From Rubrivirga sp. SAORIC476 (GTDB lineage: Bacteria; Bacteroidota; Rhodothermia; Rhodothermales; Rubricoccaceae): 64,000 nt of DNA. Location: the NCBI RefSeq assembly GCF_002283555.1, contig NZ_MVOI01000003.1, forward strand, positions 704,536 to 768,535, in the 5' to 3' direction. The notes under the pieces were generated by a model. The model searched no databases, was not told the DNA's origin, and worked only from the letters and a program-made list of their open reading frames with translations. A program made the position numbers and the translations under genes. Of this stretch, positions 53,167 through 60,627 are shown piece by piece; the stretch's first letter is position 1; the number at the start of each line of letters is the position of its first letter.

Positions 53167-53991
53167 ATGCCCCGCCTCGCCGCCCTCGTCCTGCTCGCCC
53201 TCGCCGCGCCCGTCTGGGCGCAGGCTTCCTCGGAGGCGATGGCCGTCGCCACGCCACAGGCCGAGGACCGGACCGCCTCCTCGGGCGTGTTCGACGCCGA
53301 GACGGCCCCGGCCTACTACGTGACGCGGCGCGGCGTCCCGATGCGCTCCGCGCCCTGGGCCTCGGCTCCCCTCCTCACGACGCTGCGCACCCGCGAGGGC
53401 GTCCGCGTGCTCGACTCCTCCACCGACCCGTCCGCCCCGACCCCGGCCGACCCGTGGTGGCTCGTTCAGTATGGCGACCAGCGCGGCTACGTCCAGGCGT
53501 CGGCGCTCTCGAACGTCTGGATCCGCATCGACAAGAGCGACCGGACGACCTACGTCTACCGCGGCGCCGAGCTGCTCTACGAGTACCCGTCCGACGTCTC
53601 GGTGAGCCCCGAGGACAAGGTCCGCCGATCGGGCCAGGAGGAGCTCGACCACTACCGGATGCCCGAAGGCACCTTCTTCGTGACGCGCCTCAACGATGCG
53701 TCGAGCTACTACCGGGCGTTCGTGCTGAGCTATCCCGGCCCGACGCACGCGCTGCGCGGCGTCCAGGAGGGCATCATCACGCAGGCGCAGTACCAGACCA
53801 TCCTCCGGGCGGACCAGCAAGGCCTGGAGCCGCCCATGAACACGCCGCTGGGCGGGCTGATCGAGATCCACGGCCACGGGTCGGGCCGCCAGCGGGCGTG
53901 GACGCGCGGCTGCGTCGCCCTCCGGAACGTCCACATGGACGAGCTGTGGGGGATCGTGCAGGTGGGCACGCCCGTCGTGATCGAGCCGTAG
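53167..53991 (+). CDS. Exported L,D-transpeptidase with SH3-like domain
   Basis: A periplasmic YkuD-type enzyme of 274 residues that makes 3-3 crosslinks in peptidoglycan or attaches proteins to it. The signal peptide is MPRLAALVLLALAAPVWAQ. An SH3-like region follows (about 45-115, RRGVPMRSAPWASAPLL...GYVQASALSNVW). The catalytic YkuD domain has His235 and His237 in IEIHGHGSG and the nucleophile Cys249 in TRGCVALRN. The start after a -7-like element supports the signal peptide as N-terminus. A degenerate copy of the family palindrome follows the gene. Confidence 0.92.
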   Translation: MPRLAALVLLALAAPVWAQASSEAMAVATPQAEDRTASSGVFDAETAPAYYVTRRGVPMRSAPWASAPLLTTLRTREGVRVLDSSTDPSAPTPADPWWLVQYGDQRGYVQASALSNVWIRIDKSDRTTYVYRGAELLYEYPSDVSVSPEDKVRRSGQEELDHYRMPEGTFFVTRLNDASSYYRAFVLSYPGPTHALRGVQEGIITQAQYQTILRADQQGLEPPMNTPLGGLIEIHGHGSGRQRAWTRGCVALRNVHMDELWGIVQVGTPVVIEP

Positions 53992-54012
53992 CCCCGTCGG
54001 GGTCTCGCACGT

Positions 54013-54030
54013 CGGGACCGAGGCGGACAG
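54013..54030. repeat. Degenerate family palindrome, copy 8
   Basis: Only the right arm (CGGGACCGAGGCGGA) is well conserved, matching the copy at the ybjQ end; the left arm has decayed. It lies about 25 bp after the L,D-transpeptidase stop. Confidence 0.4.
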
Positions 54031-54106
54031 GGCCGCGCGGGGCAGGCGCCTCCGCAACACCGGTCGGGCGGCGGACGTACCCCGGGGACACGATCCGTTC
54101 CCCTTC

Positions 54107-55486
54107 ATGTCCGCTCTCCGCACCGCCGCGACCGGCCTCGCCCTGCTCCTGCTGGCGCTCGTCGGCGCGAGCCCCTCGGCCCAGCCCTCCACGGCCGCGC
54201 TCGCGCTCGACGCCCCCCTCGGCGACGGCCCCGTCTACCGCGTCGAGATCGACGGGATGATCGACAACGCGCTCGCGGCCTACGTCCTGCGCGCCCTCTC
54301 CGATGCTGAGGCCGACTCGGCGTCGGTCGTCATCTTCCAGATCGACACGTTCGGCGGGCTGCTCGACGCGGCCGACGAGATCCGCAAGGCCATCCTGTCG
54401 TCGCCGGTGCCGACCGTGGCCGTGATCGACCGCAACGCGGCCTCGGCGGGGGCGCTGATCGCCTACGCCAACGACAAGATCGTGATGGTGCCCGGGGCCT
54501 CGATGGGCGCGGCGACGGCCGTCAACCAGACCGGCGAATACGCGCCCGAGAAGATCCAGAGCTACACGCGCGGCCTGATGCGCGCCACTGCAGAGGCCAC
54601 CGGCCGCGACCCCCAGATCGCCGAGGCGATGGTGGACGAGACCATCGACATCCCCGGCGTCAGCCCCGAGGGGACGCTGCTGACGGTGTCCACCGACGAG
54701 GCCCTCCGCCTCGGCATCGCCGACGCCGCCCTCCCGTCCGCCGACGCCGTGGTCGCGGCGCTGGGGGCGGCCGAGAACCCGCAGGAGGACCACGCGGCGA
54801 CGCGCGCCGAGCAGGTGCTCCGCTTCCTCGGCTCGCCCGTGCTGGCGTCGCTGCTGCTCATGATGATGATGGGCGGGCTCTACTTCGAGATCCAGACGCC
54901 CGGCGTCGGGTTCGCGGGCGCGGTCGCGCTGGTGGGCGCGGCGCTCTTCTTCGCGCCTCACTACCTGCTCGGGCTGGTCGAGAGCTGGGAGATCGCGCTG
55001 TTCGCAGTCGGCGTGGGGTTGTTGCTGGTGGAGGTGTTCGTGACGCCGGGCTTCGGCGTGTTCGGCATCGGCGGCCTCGTGCTCGTGCTGGGCGCGCTGC
55101 TGGTGGCACTCATACCCAACGTCGGCTTCGACTTCCCGAGCGACGGCGAGATCGCCCGCGCCACGACCACGCTCGCGGCCGCCCTCGTCCTGCTGGTCCT
55201 GTTCACGGTGTCGCTCAGCAAGGTGCTGCCCCGGTCGGAACGGCTGAACCGACTCGTGCTGGTCCCTGACCTCTCCGCCGCTTCGGGATACACCTCGGCC
55301 GACACCGCCGAGGACCTCGTCGGGCAGACGGGCCTGGCGCTGACCGGCCTCCGCCCGTCGGGCACGGCCGAGATCGACGGCCGCCGCGTGGACGTGGTGT
55401 CCGAGGGTCCGTTCGTGGACGCGGGCGCCTCCGTCGAGGTCGTCCGGTCGCGCGGCGCCGTCGTCGTGGTTCGCGCGGTATCGTAG
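54107..55486 (+). CDS. NfeD-type membrane-bound serine protease
   Basis: A 459-residue ClpP-class protease of the NfeD/1510-N type. After a signal peptide (MSALRTAATGLALLLLALVGAS), the protease domain (about 40-245) has Ser113 in RNAASAGALIAYA and Lys149 in EKIQSYTR as the probable Ser/Lys dyad. Four or five transmembrane helices follow (about 250-380), then the soluble OB-fold NfeD domain (about 400-459). Proteins of this type cleave stomatin/flotillin partners and are usually coded next to them; here floA is 13 kb away. The second NfeD gene follows 18 bp later. Confidence 0.92.
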   Translation: MSALRTAATGLALLLLALVGASPSAQPSTAALALDAPLGDGPVYRVEIDGMIDNALAAYVLRALSDAEADSASVVIFQIDTFGGLLDAADEIRKAILSSPVPTVAVIDRNAASAGALIAYANDKIVMVPGASMGAATAVNQTGEYAPEKIQSYTRGLMRATAEATGRDPQIAEAMVDETIDIPGVSPEGTLLTVSTDEALRLGIADAALPSADAVVAALGAAENPQEDHAATRAEQVLRFLGSPVLASLLLMMMMGGLYFEIQTPGVGFAGAVALVGAALFFAPHYLLGLVESWEIALFAVGVGLLLVEVFVTPGFGVFGIGGLVLVLGALLVALIPNVGFDFPSDGEIARATTTLAAALVLLVLFTVSLSKVLPRSERLNRLVLVPDLSAASGYTSADTAEDLVGQTGLALTGLRPSGTAEIDGRRVDVVSEGPFVDAGASVEVVRSRGAVVVVRAVS

Positions 55487-55504
55487 GGCACGCGCCCGCA
55501 CCCC

Positions 55505-55987
55505 ATGGAACTCCTCGTCCCCATCGCCCTGATCCTGGTCGGCCTCGCCCTCGTGGCCGTCGAGGTGACCGTCGTGCCCGGCTTCAACGTGGTCGGCGTG
55601 ATGGGCGTGCTGGGAGCCGCGGTGGGCGTGGTGGTGGCATTCGCCGAGTTCGGCCCGGTGGGCGGCGTCGGCACGCTGGCGGCGACGCTGCTGGCCGCGG
55701 GCGGCATGGCGTACCTGCTTTACGACAGCGGCGCCTGGGACCGGTTCGTGCTGTCGGACAGCCTCCGCCGCGACGCCGACGAGGACGCGGTGGAGGTCGA
55801 GTCGCGGTCGCGCCTGCTCGGCAAAACCGGCACCGCGGTGACGCCGCTGCGCCCCGGTGGCGTGGCCGACCTCGGAGGCGAGCGCGTCGAGGTGGAAACG
55901 GAGGGTGCCTTCGTGGCCGCAGGCAGTGCCGTCCGCGTGGTCGCCCTCAACCGCCAGCGCGTGCTGGTGCGCATGGAGGAGGGGTAG
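55505..55987 (+). CDS. NfeD-like membrane protein (short form)
   Basis: A 160-residue protein with two or three N-terminal transmembrane helices (about 3-25, 30-48, 52-72) and a C-terminal OB-like domain (about 95-160), matching the short NfeD class without a protease domain. The OB domain (LLGKTGTAVTPLRPGGVADLGGERVEVETEGAFVAAGSAVRVV) closely follows the pattern of the preceding gene's last domain. It starts 18 bp after the large NfeD gene, so the two are an operon. The short form probably works with a stomatin or flotillin in membrane organisation. Confidence 0.9.
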   Translation: MELLVPIALILVGLALVAVEVTVVPGFNVVGVMGVLGAAVGVVVAFAEFGPVGGVGTLAATLLAAGGMAYLLYDSGAWDRFVLSDSLRRDADEDAVEVESRSRLLGKTGTAVTPLRPGGVADLGGERVEVETEGAFVAAGSAVRVVALNRQRVLVRMEEG

Positions 55988-56125
55988 GACCTCGCCGACG
56001 CACGCCGCGACGCGAGGCACGGGAGGACCCGCCTCAGCATCGGGGGCGGCACGGGTCGGCCACGTACGCTTGCAGGACCACACACAGCGAGGACCGCATC
56101 CGGACCCAGCCAGTCCTGCGCTTCT

Positions 56126-56133
56126 TAGCTTGC
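56126..56133 (+). promoter_or_regulatory. TAGCTTGC, -7-like element before the TonB-like lipoprotein gene
   Basis: The octamer lies 27 nt before the ATG, similar to the element before fabI. The preceding 130 bp hold an imperfect GACCCG/CGGGTC hairpin. Confidence 0.42.
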
Positions 56134-56160
56134 CTCTCTCCCCCCACCGCACCCGCCCGC

Positions 56161-56823
56161 ATGCGCCCGCTCCTCGCCCTCGCCGCCGTCGCCCTGCTCT
56201 CCGCCTGCGCCGAGCCCGGCCCGCCCGCGACGCCGCCCGACGGCTGGGTCGAGGCCAGCCCGACGCGCTGGTACCTGCCCGGCACCGACACCACGGCCGC
56301 CTTCCGCGACCTCTCGACGCTGGAGGCCATGGGCGTCGCCCGCGACGAGACCGAGTTCGTCCGCTGGGTACAGGAGAAGATGACCGACCTCTACCGGACC
56401 GGCCCCGAGACCGTCGACTCGGTGTTCGCCGCCGACTACCTCGACGAGGTCCGCGCGGGCGTTCCGTCGGGCGACGGCTACGGCGAGGCAGCCGACGCGC
56501 TCGTCAACCGCATCAAGACCGACATCTTCCAGCGCTACAACGCCTCGCGCTACGCCCCGCAGGAGGAGCCGCTCGTCATCCCAGACAGCCTCGCCGACGT
56601 GTCGGGCCGTATCGACGTGCAGGTCTACGTCGACGTCGACAACCAGCCGGTCGCGATCCGCCTCGTGGAGGGCACCGGGACGGCGCTCGACCAGATGTTC
56701 ATGCGCCGCGCCCTCGGCGCCACGTTCACCGACGCGTGGGTCCGCGAGACGGCGGGCCGCTCGGCGGGCACCGAGATCCCGAGCTGGGTCCACATTTCGA
56801 GCGACTTCGGCGCCGGTCGGTAG
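56161..56823 (+). CDS. Lipoprotein with a TonB C-terminal-like domain
   Basis: A 220-residue protein with the lipobox ALLSAC and Cys16. The C-terminal 80 residues (VSGRIDVQVYVDVDNQPVAIRLVEGTGTALDQMFMRRALGATFTDAWVRE...IPSWVHIS) follow the TonB carboxy-terminal pattern, with its G-x-V-x-V-x-V-D strand and a large helix before the final strand. The region between is helical with charged residues and probably extends the domain. A true TonB would have an N-terminal membrane anchor and a proline-rich stretch, which are missing, so the role may be structural. A -7-like element precedes it. Confidence 0.75.
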   Translation: MRPLLALAAVALLSACAEPGPPATPPDGWVEASPTRWYLPGTDTTAAFRDLSTLEAMGVARDETEFVRWVQEKMTDLYRTGPETVDSVFAADYLDEVRAGVPSGDGYGEAADALVNRIKTDIFQRYNASRYAPQEEPLVIPDSLADVSGRIDVQVYVDVDNQPVAIRLVEGTGTALDQMFMRRALGATFTDAWVRETAGRSAGTEIPSWVHISSDFGAGR

Positions 56824-56905
56824 GCTCGCAGACACAGAAACGGCGACCGGTCGGTCCGTCCGCCTCGGTGTGGGAGCGGACCTCCTCGTCTGACGCCTCA
56901 TCGCC

Positions 56906-57280
56906 ATGACCCTCGACGTCCTCCCCGGCCGCCTCGCCGTCTGCCGCCTCGCCCCCGACGCGCCGCTGGCGCCGTGGATGGGCGAGGGCGTCGTGAGCAG
57001 CCTCAGCCGGACCACCGCCGAGCTGTCGGTGGTCTGCGCGGAGGCGTCCGTGCCGGAGGGCGTCCGCGTCGAGGCCGGGTGGCGGGCACTCGCGCTGCGC
57101 GGCCCCATCGACTTCGCGCTGACGGGCGTGCTCGTCCGCATCCTCCAGCCGCTCGCCGAGGCGGACGTGGGCATCTTCGCGCTCTCGACCTACGATACCG
57201 ACCTCGTGCTCGTCAAAGAGGTCCAACTGGCGGATGCCGTCGCCGCGCTCCGCGACGCAGGCCTGGACGTGGTCGGCTAG
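56906..57280 (+). CDS. ACT domain-containing protein
   Basis: A 124-residue cytoplasmic protein that probably binds a small ligand such as an amino acid. The second half (VRVEAGWRALALRGPIDFALTGVLVRILQPLAEADVGIFALSTYDTDLVLVKEVQL) follows the ACT pattern of beta-alpha-beta-beta-alpha-beta, and the STYDTDLVLV segment is typical of the CASTOR/DUF2241-type ACT proteins. The N-terminal half also looks like a small beta-rich domain. The gene ends in a CTAG that also holds the stop codon of the convergent gene. Confidence 0.85.
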   Translation: MTLDVLPGRLAVCRLAPDAPLAPWMGEGVVSSLSRTTAELSVVCAEASVPEGVRVEAGWRALALRGPIDFALTGVLVRILQPLAEADVGIFALSTYDTDLVLVKEVQLADAVAALRDAGLDVVG

Positions 57281-57747
57281 CGACGCAGGCGGATCGGGTC
57301 GGGGATGGCCTCCAGCCAGCCCGCGTCGAGGACGCCCCAGAACCCGATGGCGATGGCCTCGGCAGCGTCGTGGCGGAGGGGGCCCTTGGGGCGCGGGGCG
57401 CCGCTCCATTCGATGACGGCGCGGGCGAGCCCGTCGGCCGCGGCCTTGGCATCGGTGCCGTGGCGTTGCTCGCGCGGGAGCAGGAGCTTCTTGCGCCAGA
57501 CGTGCGCGTCGATGCGGATGGCGTCGCGCCCGGCGCGCTCGGCGGCGCGCAGCCAGAGGTCCGCGATGTCGCCGCCGCCCTCCAGCACGACGCGCTCGGC
57601 GTCCCGGTGGTCGGCCAGCAGCGAGCCCGCGGCGCGCTTCAGGCGAGCCTTCGAGCCGAGGTTCTGGGAGCGGTACGACACGAGCCGCCCGTCGCGGCCG
57701 TAGAGCGCGAAGCCGGTGCGGAGGCCGAGGTCGACGGCGAGGAGCAT
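57277..57747 (-). CDS. RNase H-fold (RuvC-like) protein
   Basis: A 156-residue protein with the order of acidic residues of a RuvC-like nuclease: Asp6 in AVDLGLRTG, Glu56 in VVLEGGGD and the cluster His126-Asp127-x2-Glu130 in RHDAAEA. Its strands and helices fit the RNase H-like fold of RuvC resolvases. It lacks other RuvC motifs, so the substrate may be another branched DNA or RNA. The stop codon shares the CTAG with the convergent ACT gene. The upstream neighbour on the other strand is a membrane protein, with no DNA-repair gene nearby. Confidence 0.7.
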   Translation of the reverse strand: MLLAVDLGLRTGFALYGRDGRLVSYRSQNLGSKARLKRAAGSLLADHRDAERVVLEGGGDIADLWLRAAERAGRDAIRIDAHVWRKKLLLPREQRHGTDAKAAADGLARAVIEWSGAPRPKGPLRHDAAEAIAIGFWGVLDAGWLEAIPDPIRLRR

Positions 57748-57916
57748 GAGGGAAGGGCGACGGAGTGCAGGTAGAGCGCGGAGCGTGGGCGGTTCCGCGC
57801 GGCCGATTTCGCCGGCTCTCGCTGGCACCGCCCCACGAGCCGCCCCACCTTGCTCCCACCGTGCTCTCGCGGCGCCAGCCGCCCTCCCCGCTACGCAGGC
57901 CCCTCCTCTTCCCATC

Positions 57917-59023
57917 GTGCCCCGTCCGCTCCTCCTCGCCCTCCTGGCCACGGCCGTGCTCGTGTGGCTCTACGGCGCCATGGACACCGTCGCCTACGCC
58001 GACACTGGGGTGCAGTACTACGTCCCGATGGCCGAGGCGTCGCCGGGGCTGGACCTGACGCAGAACCAGCCGTACGTCTTCCGCTGGCTCGGCCCGTGGC
58101 TGGTCGGCCTGCTGCCCGTCGACCCGGTGCTCGGCTTCACGCTGCTGGCGGTCCTCGGCGCCCTCGCCCTCGCCGGGCTCGCCTACGCCGTCTTCCGCGC
58201 CGACGGCCGGAGCCCTGAGGCGTCCGCCCTAACGGCCGTGCTGCTGGCGATGAACCCGTACCTGTTCGGGTTCAACGTGTTCAACATGGTCCAGCTGGAC
58301 GACGTGATCGCGCAGCTCGCGCTGGGGGTCGGGCTGCTGCTGCTGTGGACGCGCCGGTACGTCGCCCTCGGCGCGCTGATGGCCGTGGCCGTGCTGGCGC
58401 GCGAGCCCGCCATCCTGATGCTGCCCGTGGCCGCCGTCTGGCTGTGGGAGCACGGGCGGCTCCGGGCCGACGGCTGGCGCGTCGCGCTGGCGTTCGTGCC
58501 GCTGGTGTTGCTGTTCGCCGTGCCGCGGCTGCTGCTGTCGGGCCAGGAGGGCGCGCACCTCGTGCAGACGTTCCTCAACGCGAGCGGCAAGGCGGCCGAC
58601 CCGGCGACGTGGGCGCGGCTGCTCGTCAACGCCTGGGTGCCGGTCGTGGCGCTGCTCGCCGTCTGGCCGCGCGAGACGCTCGCCTGGGCGCGCGGGCACC
58701 TCCACCTCGTCGCCCTGTTCGGGCTGACGCTGGCGAGCGCCTTCTTCGGGGGCGACCAGGAGCGGCTGATGCAGCCCGCCATCTGGGCCGTCTACCCGGC
58801 CGTCGCCCTCGTGCTCGACCGGCACTGGACGCGCCGCCCCGTCGCCGTCGGCCTGCTGCTGGCCACAGGAGCACTGACGAGCCTCCACCACATCACGGCG
58901 CGCTTCCCCCTCCCCGACCGCCGCCTGACGGCCGTCCTCGCCGCCGTCGCGCTGGCCGTCGCCCTCGCCACAGCGGTGTGGGTTCGGGCACAGGGCTCCA
59001 CCGAGCGAACCCTGAACCCCTAG
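57917..59023 (+). CDS. Multi-pass membrane protein resembling GT-C glycosyltransferases
   Basis: A 368-residue inner-membrane protein with about ten hydrophobic helices. The first extracytoplasmic loop has an Asp in YADTGVQYYVPMAE, where GT-C enzymes keep their catalytic residue, and QNQPYVFRWLGPWLVG and ALLAMNPYLFGFNVFN also resemble polymer-modifying membrane glycosyltransferases. The start is a GTG after a stretch with no better codon. It is divergent from the small nuclease-like gene. The donor and the polymer are unknown, so the family call is moderate. Confidence 0.72.
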   Translation: MPRPLLLALLATAVLVWLYGAMDTVAYADTGVQYYVPMAEASPGLDLTQNQPYVFRWLGPWLVGLLPVDPVLGFTLLAVLGALALAGLAYAVFRADGRSPEASALTAVLLAMNPYLFGFNVFNMVQLDDVIAQLALGVGLLLLWTRRYVALGALMAVAVLAREPAILMLPVAAVWLWEHGRLRADGWRVALAFVPLVLLFAVPRLLLSGQEGAHLVQTFLNASGKAADPATWARLLVNAWVPVVALLAVWPRETLAWARGHLHLVALFGLTLASAFFGGDQERLMQPAIWAVYPAVALVLDRHWTRRPVAVGLLLATGALTSLHHITARFPLPDRRLTAVLAAVALAVALATAVWVRAQGSTERTLNP

Positions 59024-59052
59024 CGGTCAGGCCGGCGCAGCCGACCCCGAAC

Positions 59053-60444
59053 TCACCCCAGCAGCACGCCCGCGATGGTGGCCGTCATCAGGTTGGCGAG
59101 CGTCCCGGCCAGGACCGCGCGCAGGCCGAGGCTGGCGATCTCGCCGGTCCGCTCCGGTGCCAGCGGCCCGATGCCGCCGATCTGGATGCCGATCGACGAC
59201 AGGTTGGCGAAGCCGCACAGCGCGAACGTCGCCATGATGACGGTCTTCGGATCGAGGCTGCCCGCCGCGATGGCGTCGGCGAGCTGGCTGTAGGCGACGA
59301 ACTCGTTGGCGATCACCTTCGTCCCGATGAGCCCGCCGAAGGCCGTGATGTCGACCGTCGGCACGCCGATCAGCCACGCGACGGGCGCCAGGACCACGCC
59401 CAGGATGCTCTCCAGCGTCATCGTGTAGCCGAAGATCCCGGCCGACCAGTCCAGGATGCCGTTGATCATGGCGATGAGCGCCAGGAACGCGATCAGCATC
59501 GCGCCGATGTTGAGCGCCAGCTGGAGGCCGTCGGCCGCGCCCGTGGCGGCGGCGTCGATGACGTTCTTCGGCCCTGCGTCGGCGAGGTCCTCCACGGCCG
59601 CCTCGGTGGCTAGGTCGGAGGCCGTGGACGGCTGCGTGGCCTCGCCCGCGTCCGCCTCGGCCTGCACGAGCGACGCGTCGACGGGGCGCGTCTCGGGGAT
59701 CAGGATCTTGGCGAGCACGAGGGCCGCCGGGGCGGCCATCACGCTGGCACCCAGCAGTTGCTCGGCGAAGAGCTGCTGGCCGGCCTCGACGGCGATCCCG
59801 GCGACGCTCGCGTAGCGCTCGCCCAGGAAGGCGACGTAGCTGGCCAGCACGCCGCCCGCGATCGTCGCCATGCCGCCCGTCATCACGGCCATCAGCTCGC
59901 TGCGCGACAGGGTCTTGATGTAGGGCTTGATGACGAGCGGCGCCTCCGTCTGCCCGACGAAGATGTTGGCGCTCACCGACAGCGACTCCGGCCCGGAGGT
60001 CCCCAGCGCGCGCTGCACGACCCAGGCCACGCCCTGCACGATCCGCTGCATGATGCCCAGGTAGTACAGGATCGACATCATCGCCGCGAACACGATGACC
60101 GTCGGCAGGACGTAGGCGAAGAAGAAGAAGCCCAGCGAGCCGTCGGCGCCCGGCGACAGCGCCAGCGTCCCGAACACGAACGTCGACCCCGCCTCGACGG
60201 CCGAGAGGAACGCCACGAACAGCCCCGCGATGGCCGCGAAGGCCACCTTCGGCCACCCGAACGGCGAGAACGTCTCGGCCAGCACGTCGCCCTTCAGGAA
60301 GAGGATGGCGAAGACGAGTTGGAGCGCGACGCCCGCGCCGACCGTCCGCCAGTTGATGCGGCGGCGGTCGGAGGAGAGCGCGAAGGCGATGGCGAGGATG
60401 CCGACGAGGCCGAGGAGGCCGCGGCCGATCGAGACGAAGTCCAT
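59053..60444 (-). CDS. Concentrative nucleoside transporter (NupC/CNT family)
   Basis: A 463-residue nucleoside/cation symporter. The CNT motifs are present: FGWPKVAFA, GQTEAPLVIKPYIKTL, where GQTEAPL binds the nucleoside, KVIANEFVAYSQL, and FALCGFANLSSIGIQIGGIG in the C-terminal half. There are about ten helices. A 60-residue Ala/Glu-rich insertion (about 260-320, DASLVQAEADAGEATQPSTASDLATEAAVEDL) is longer than in typical relatives and probably forms a cytoplasmic linker. It starts with MDFVSIGRG. A nested family palindrome lies in the divergent region before the propeller gene. Confidence 0.94.
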   Translation of the reverse strand: MDFVSIGRGLLGLVGILAIAFALSSDRRRINWRTVGAGVALQLVFAILFLKGDVLAETFSPFGWPKVAFAAIAGLFVAFLSAVEAGSTFVFGTLALSPGADGSLGFFFFAYVLPTVIVFAAMMSILYYLGIMQRIVQGVAWVVQRALGTSGPESLSVSANIFVGQTEAPLVIKPYIKTLSRSELMAVMTGGMATIAGGVLASYVAFLGERYASVAGIAVEAGQQLFAEQLLGASVMAAPAALVLAKILIPETRPVDASLVQAEADAGEATQPSTASDLATEAAVEDLADAGPKNVIDAAATGAADGLQLALNIGAMLIAFLALIAMINGILDWSAGIFGYTMTLESILGVVLAPVAWLIGVPTVDITAFGGLIGTKVIANEFVAYSQLADAIAAGSLDPKTVIMATFALCGFANLSSIGIQIGGIGPLAPERTGEIASLGLRAVLAGTLANLMTATIAGVLLG

Positions 60445-60499
60445 GCGGGCGGGGGAGCGAAACCGCGAAGATACCGGGTGCGGAACCGGATGCCCGCCT

Positions 60500-60533
60500 C
60501 CGCCTCGGCGCGTCCGCGGAGGACCCGAGGCGG
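60500..60533. repeat. Nested CCGCCTCGG palindrome, copy 9
   Basis: Outer arms CCGCCTCGG and CCGAGGCGG enclose an inner GTCC/GGAC hairpin. It is the only copy in a divergent intergenic region, upstream of both the nucleoside transporter and the propeller gene, which does not fit a simple terminator role. Confidence 0.7.
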
Positions 60534-60627
60534 GGCACGTGCGGCGGCATGGCCGGGCCTTTCCACCGACCGACCCGCATGCGGACGGCTACTCTTCCTG
60601 CTCGTCCCGTCGGCGCCCCGCTCTCGC

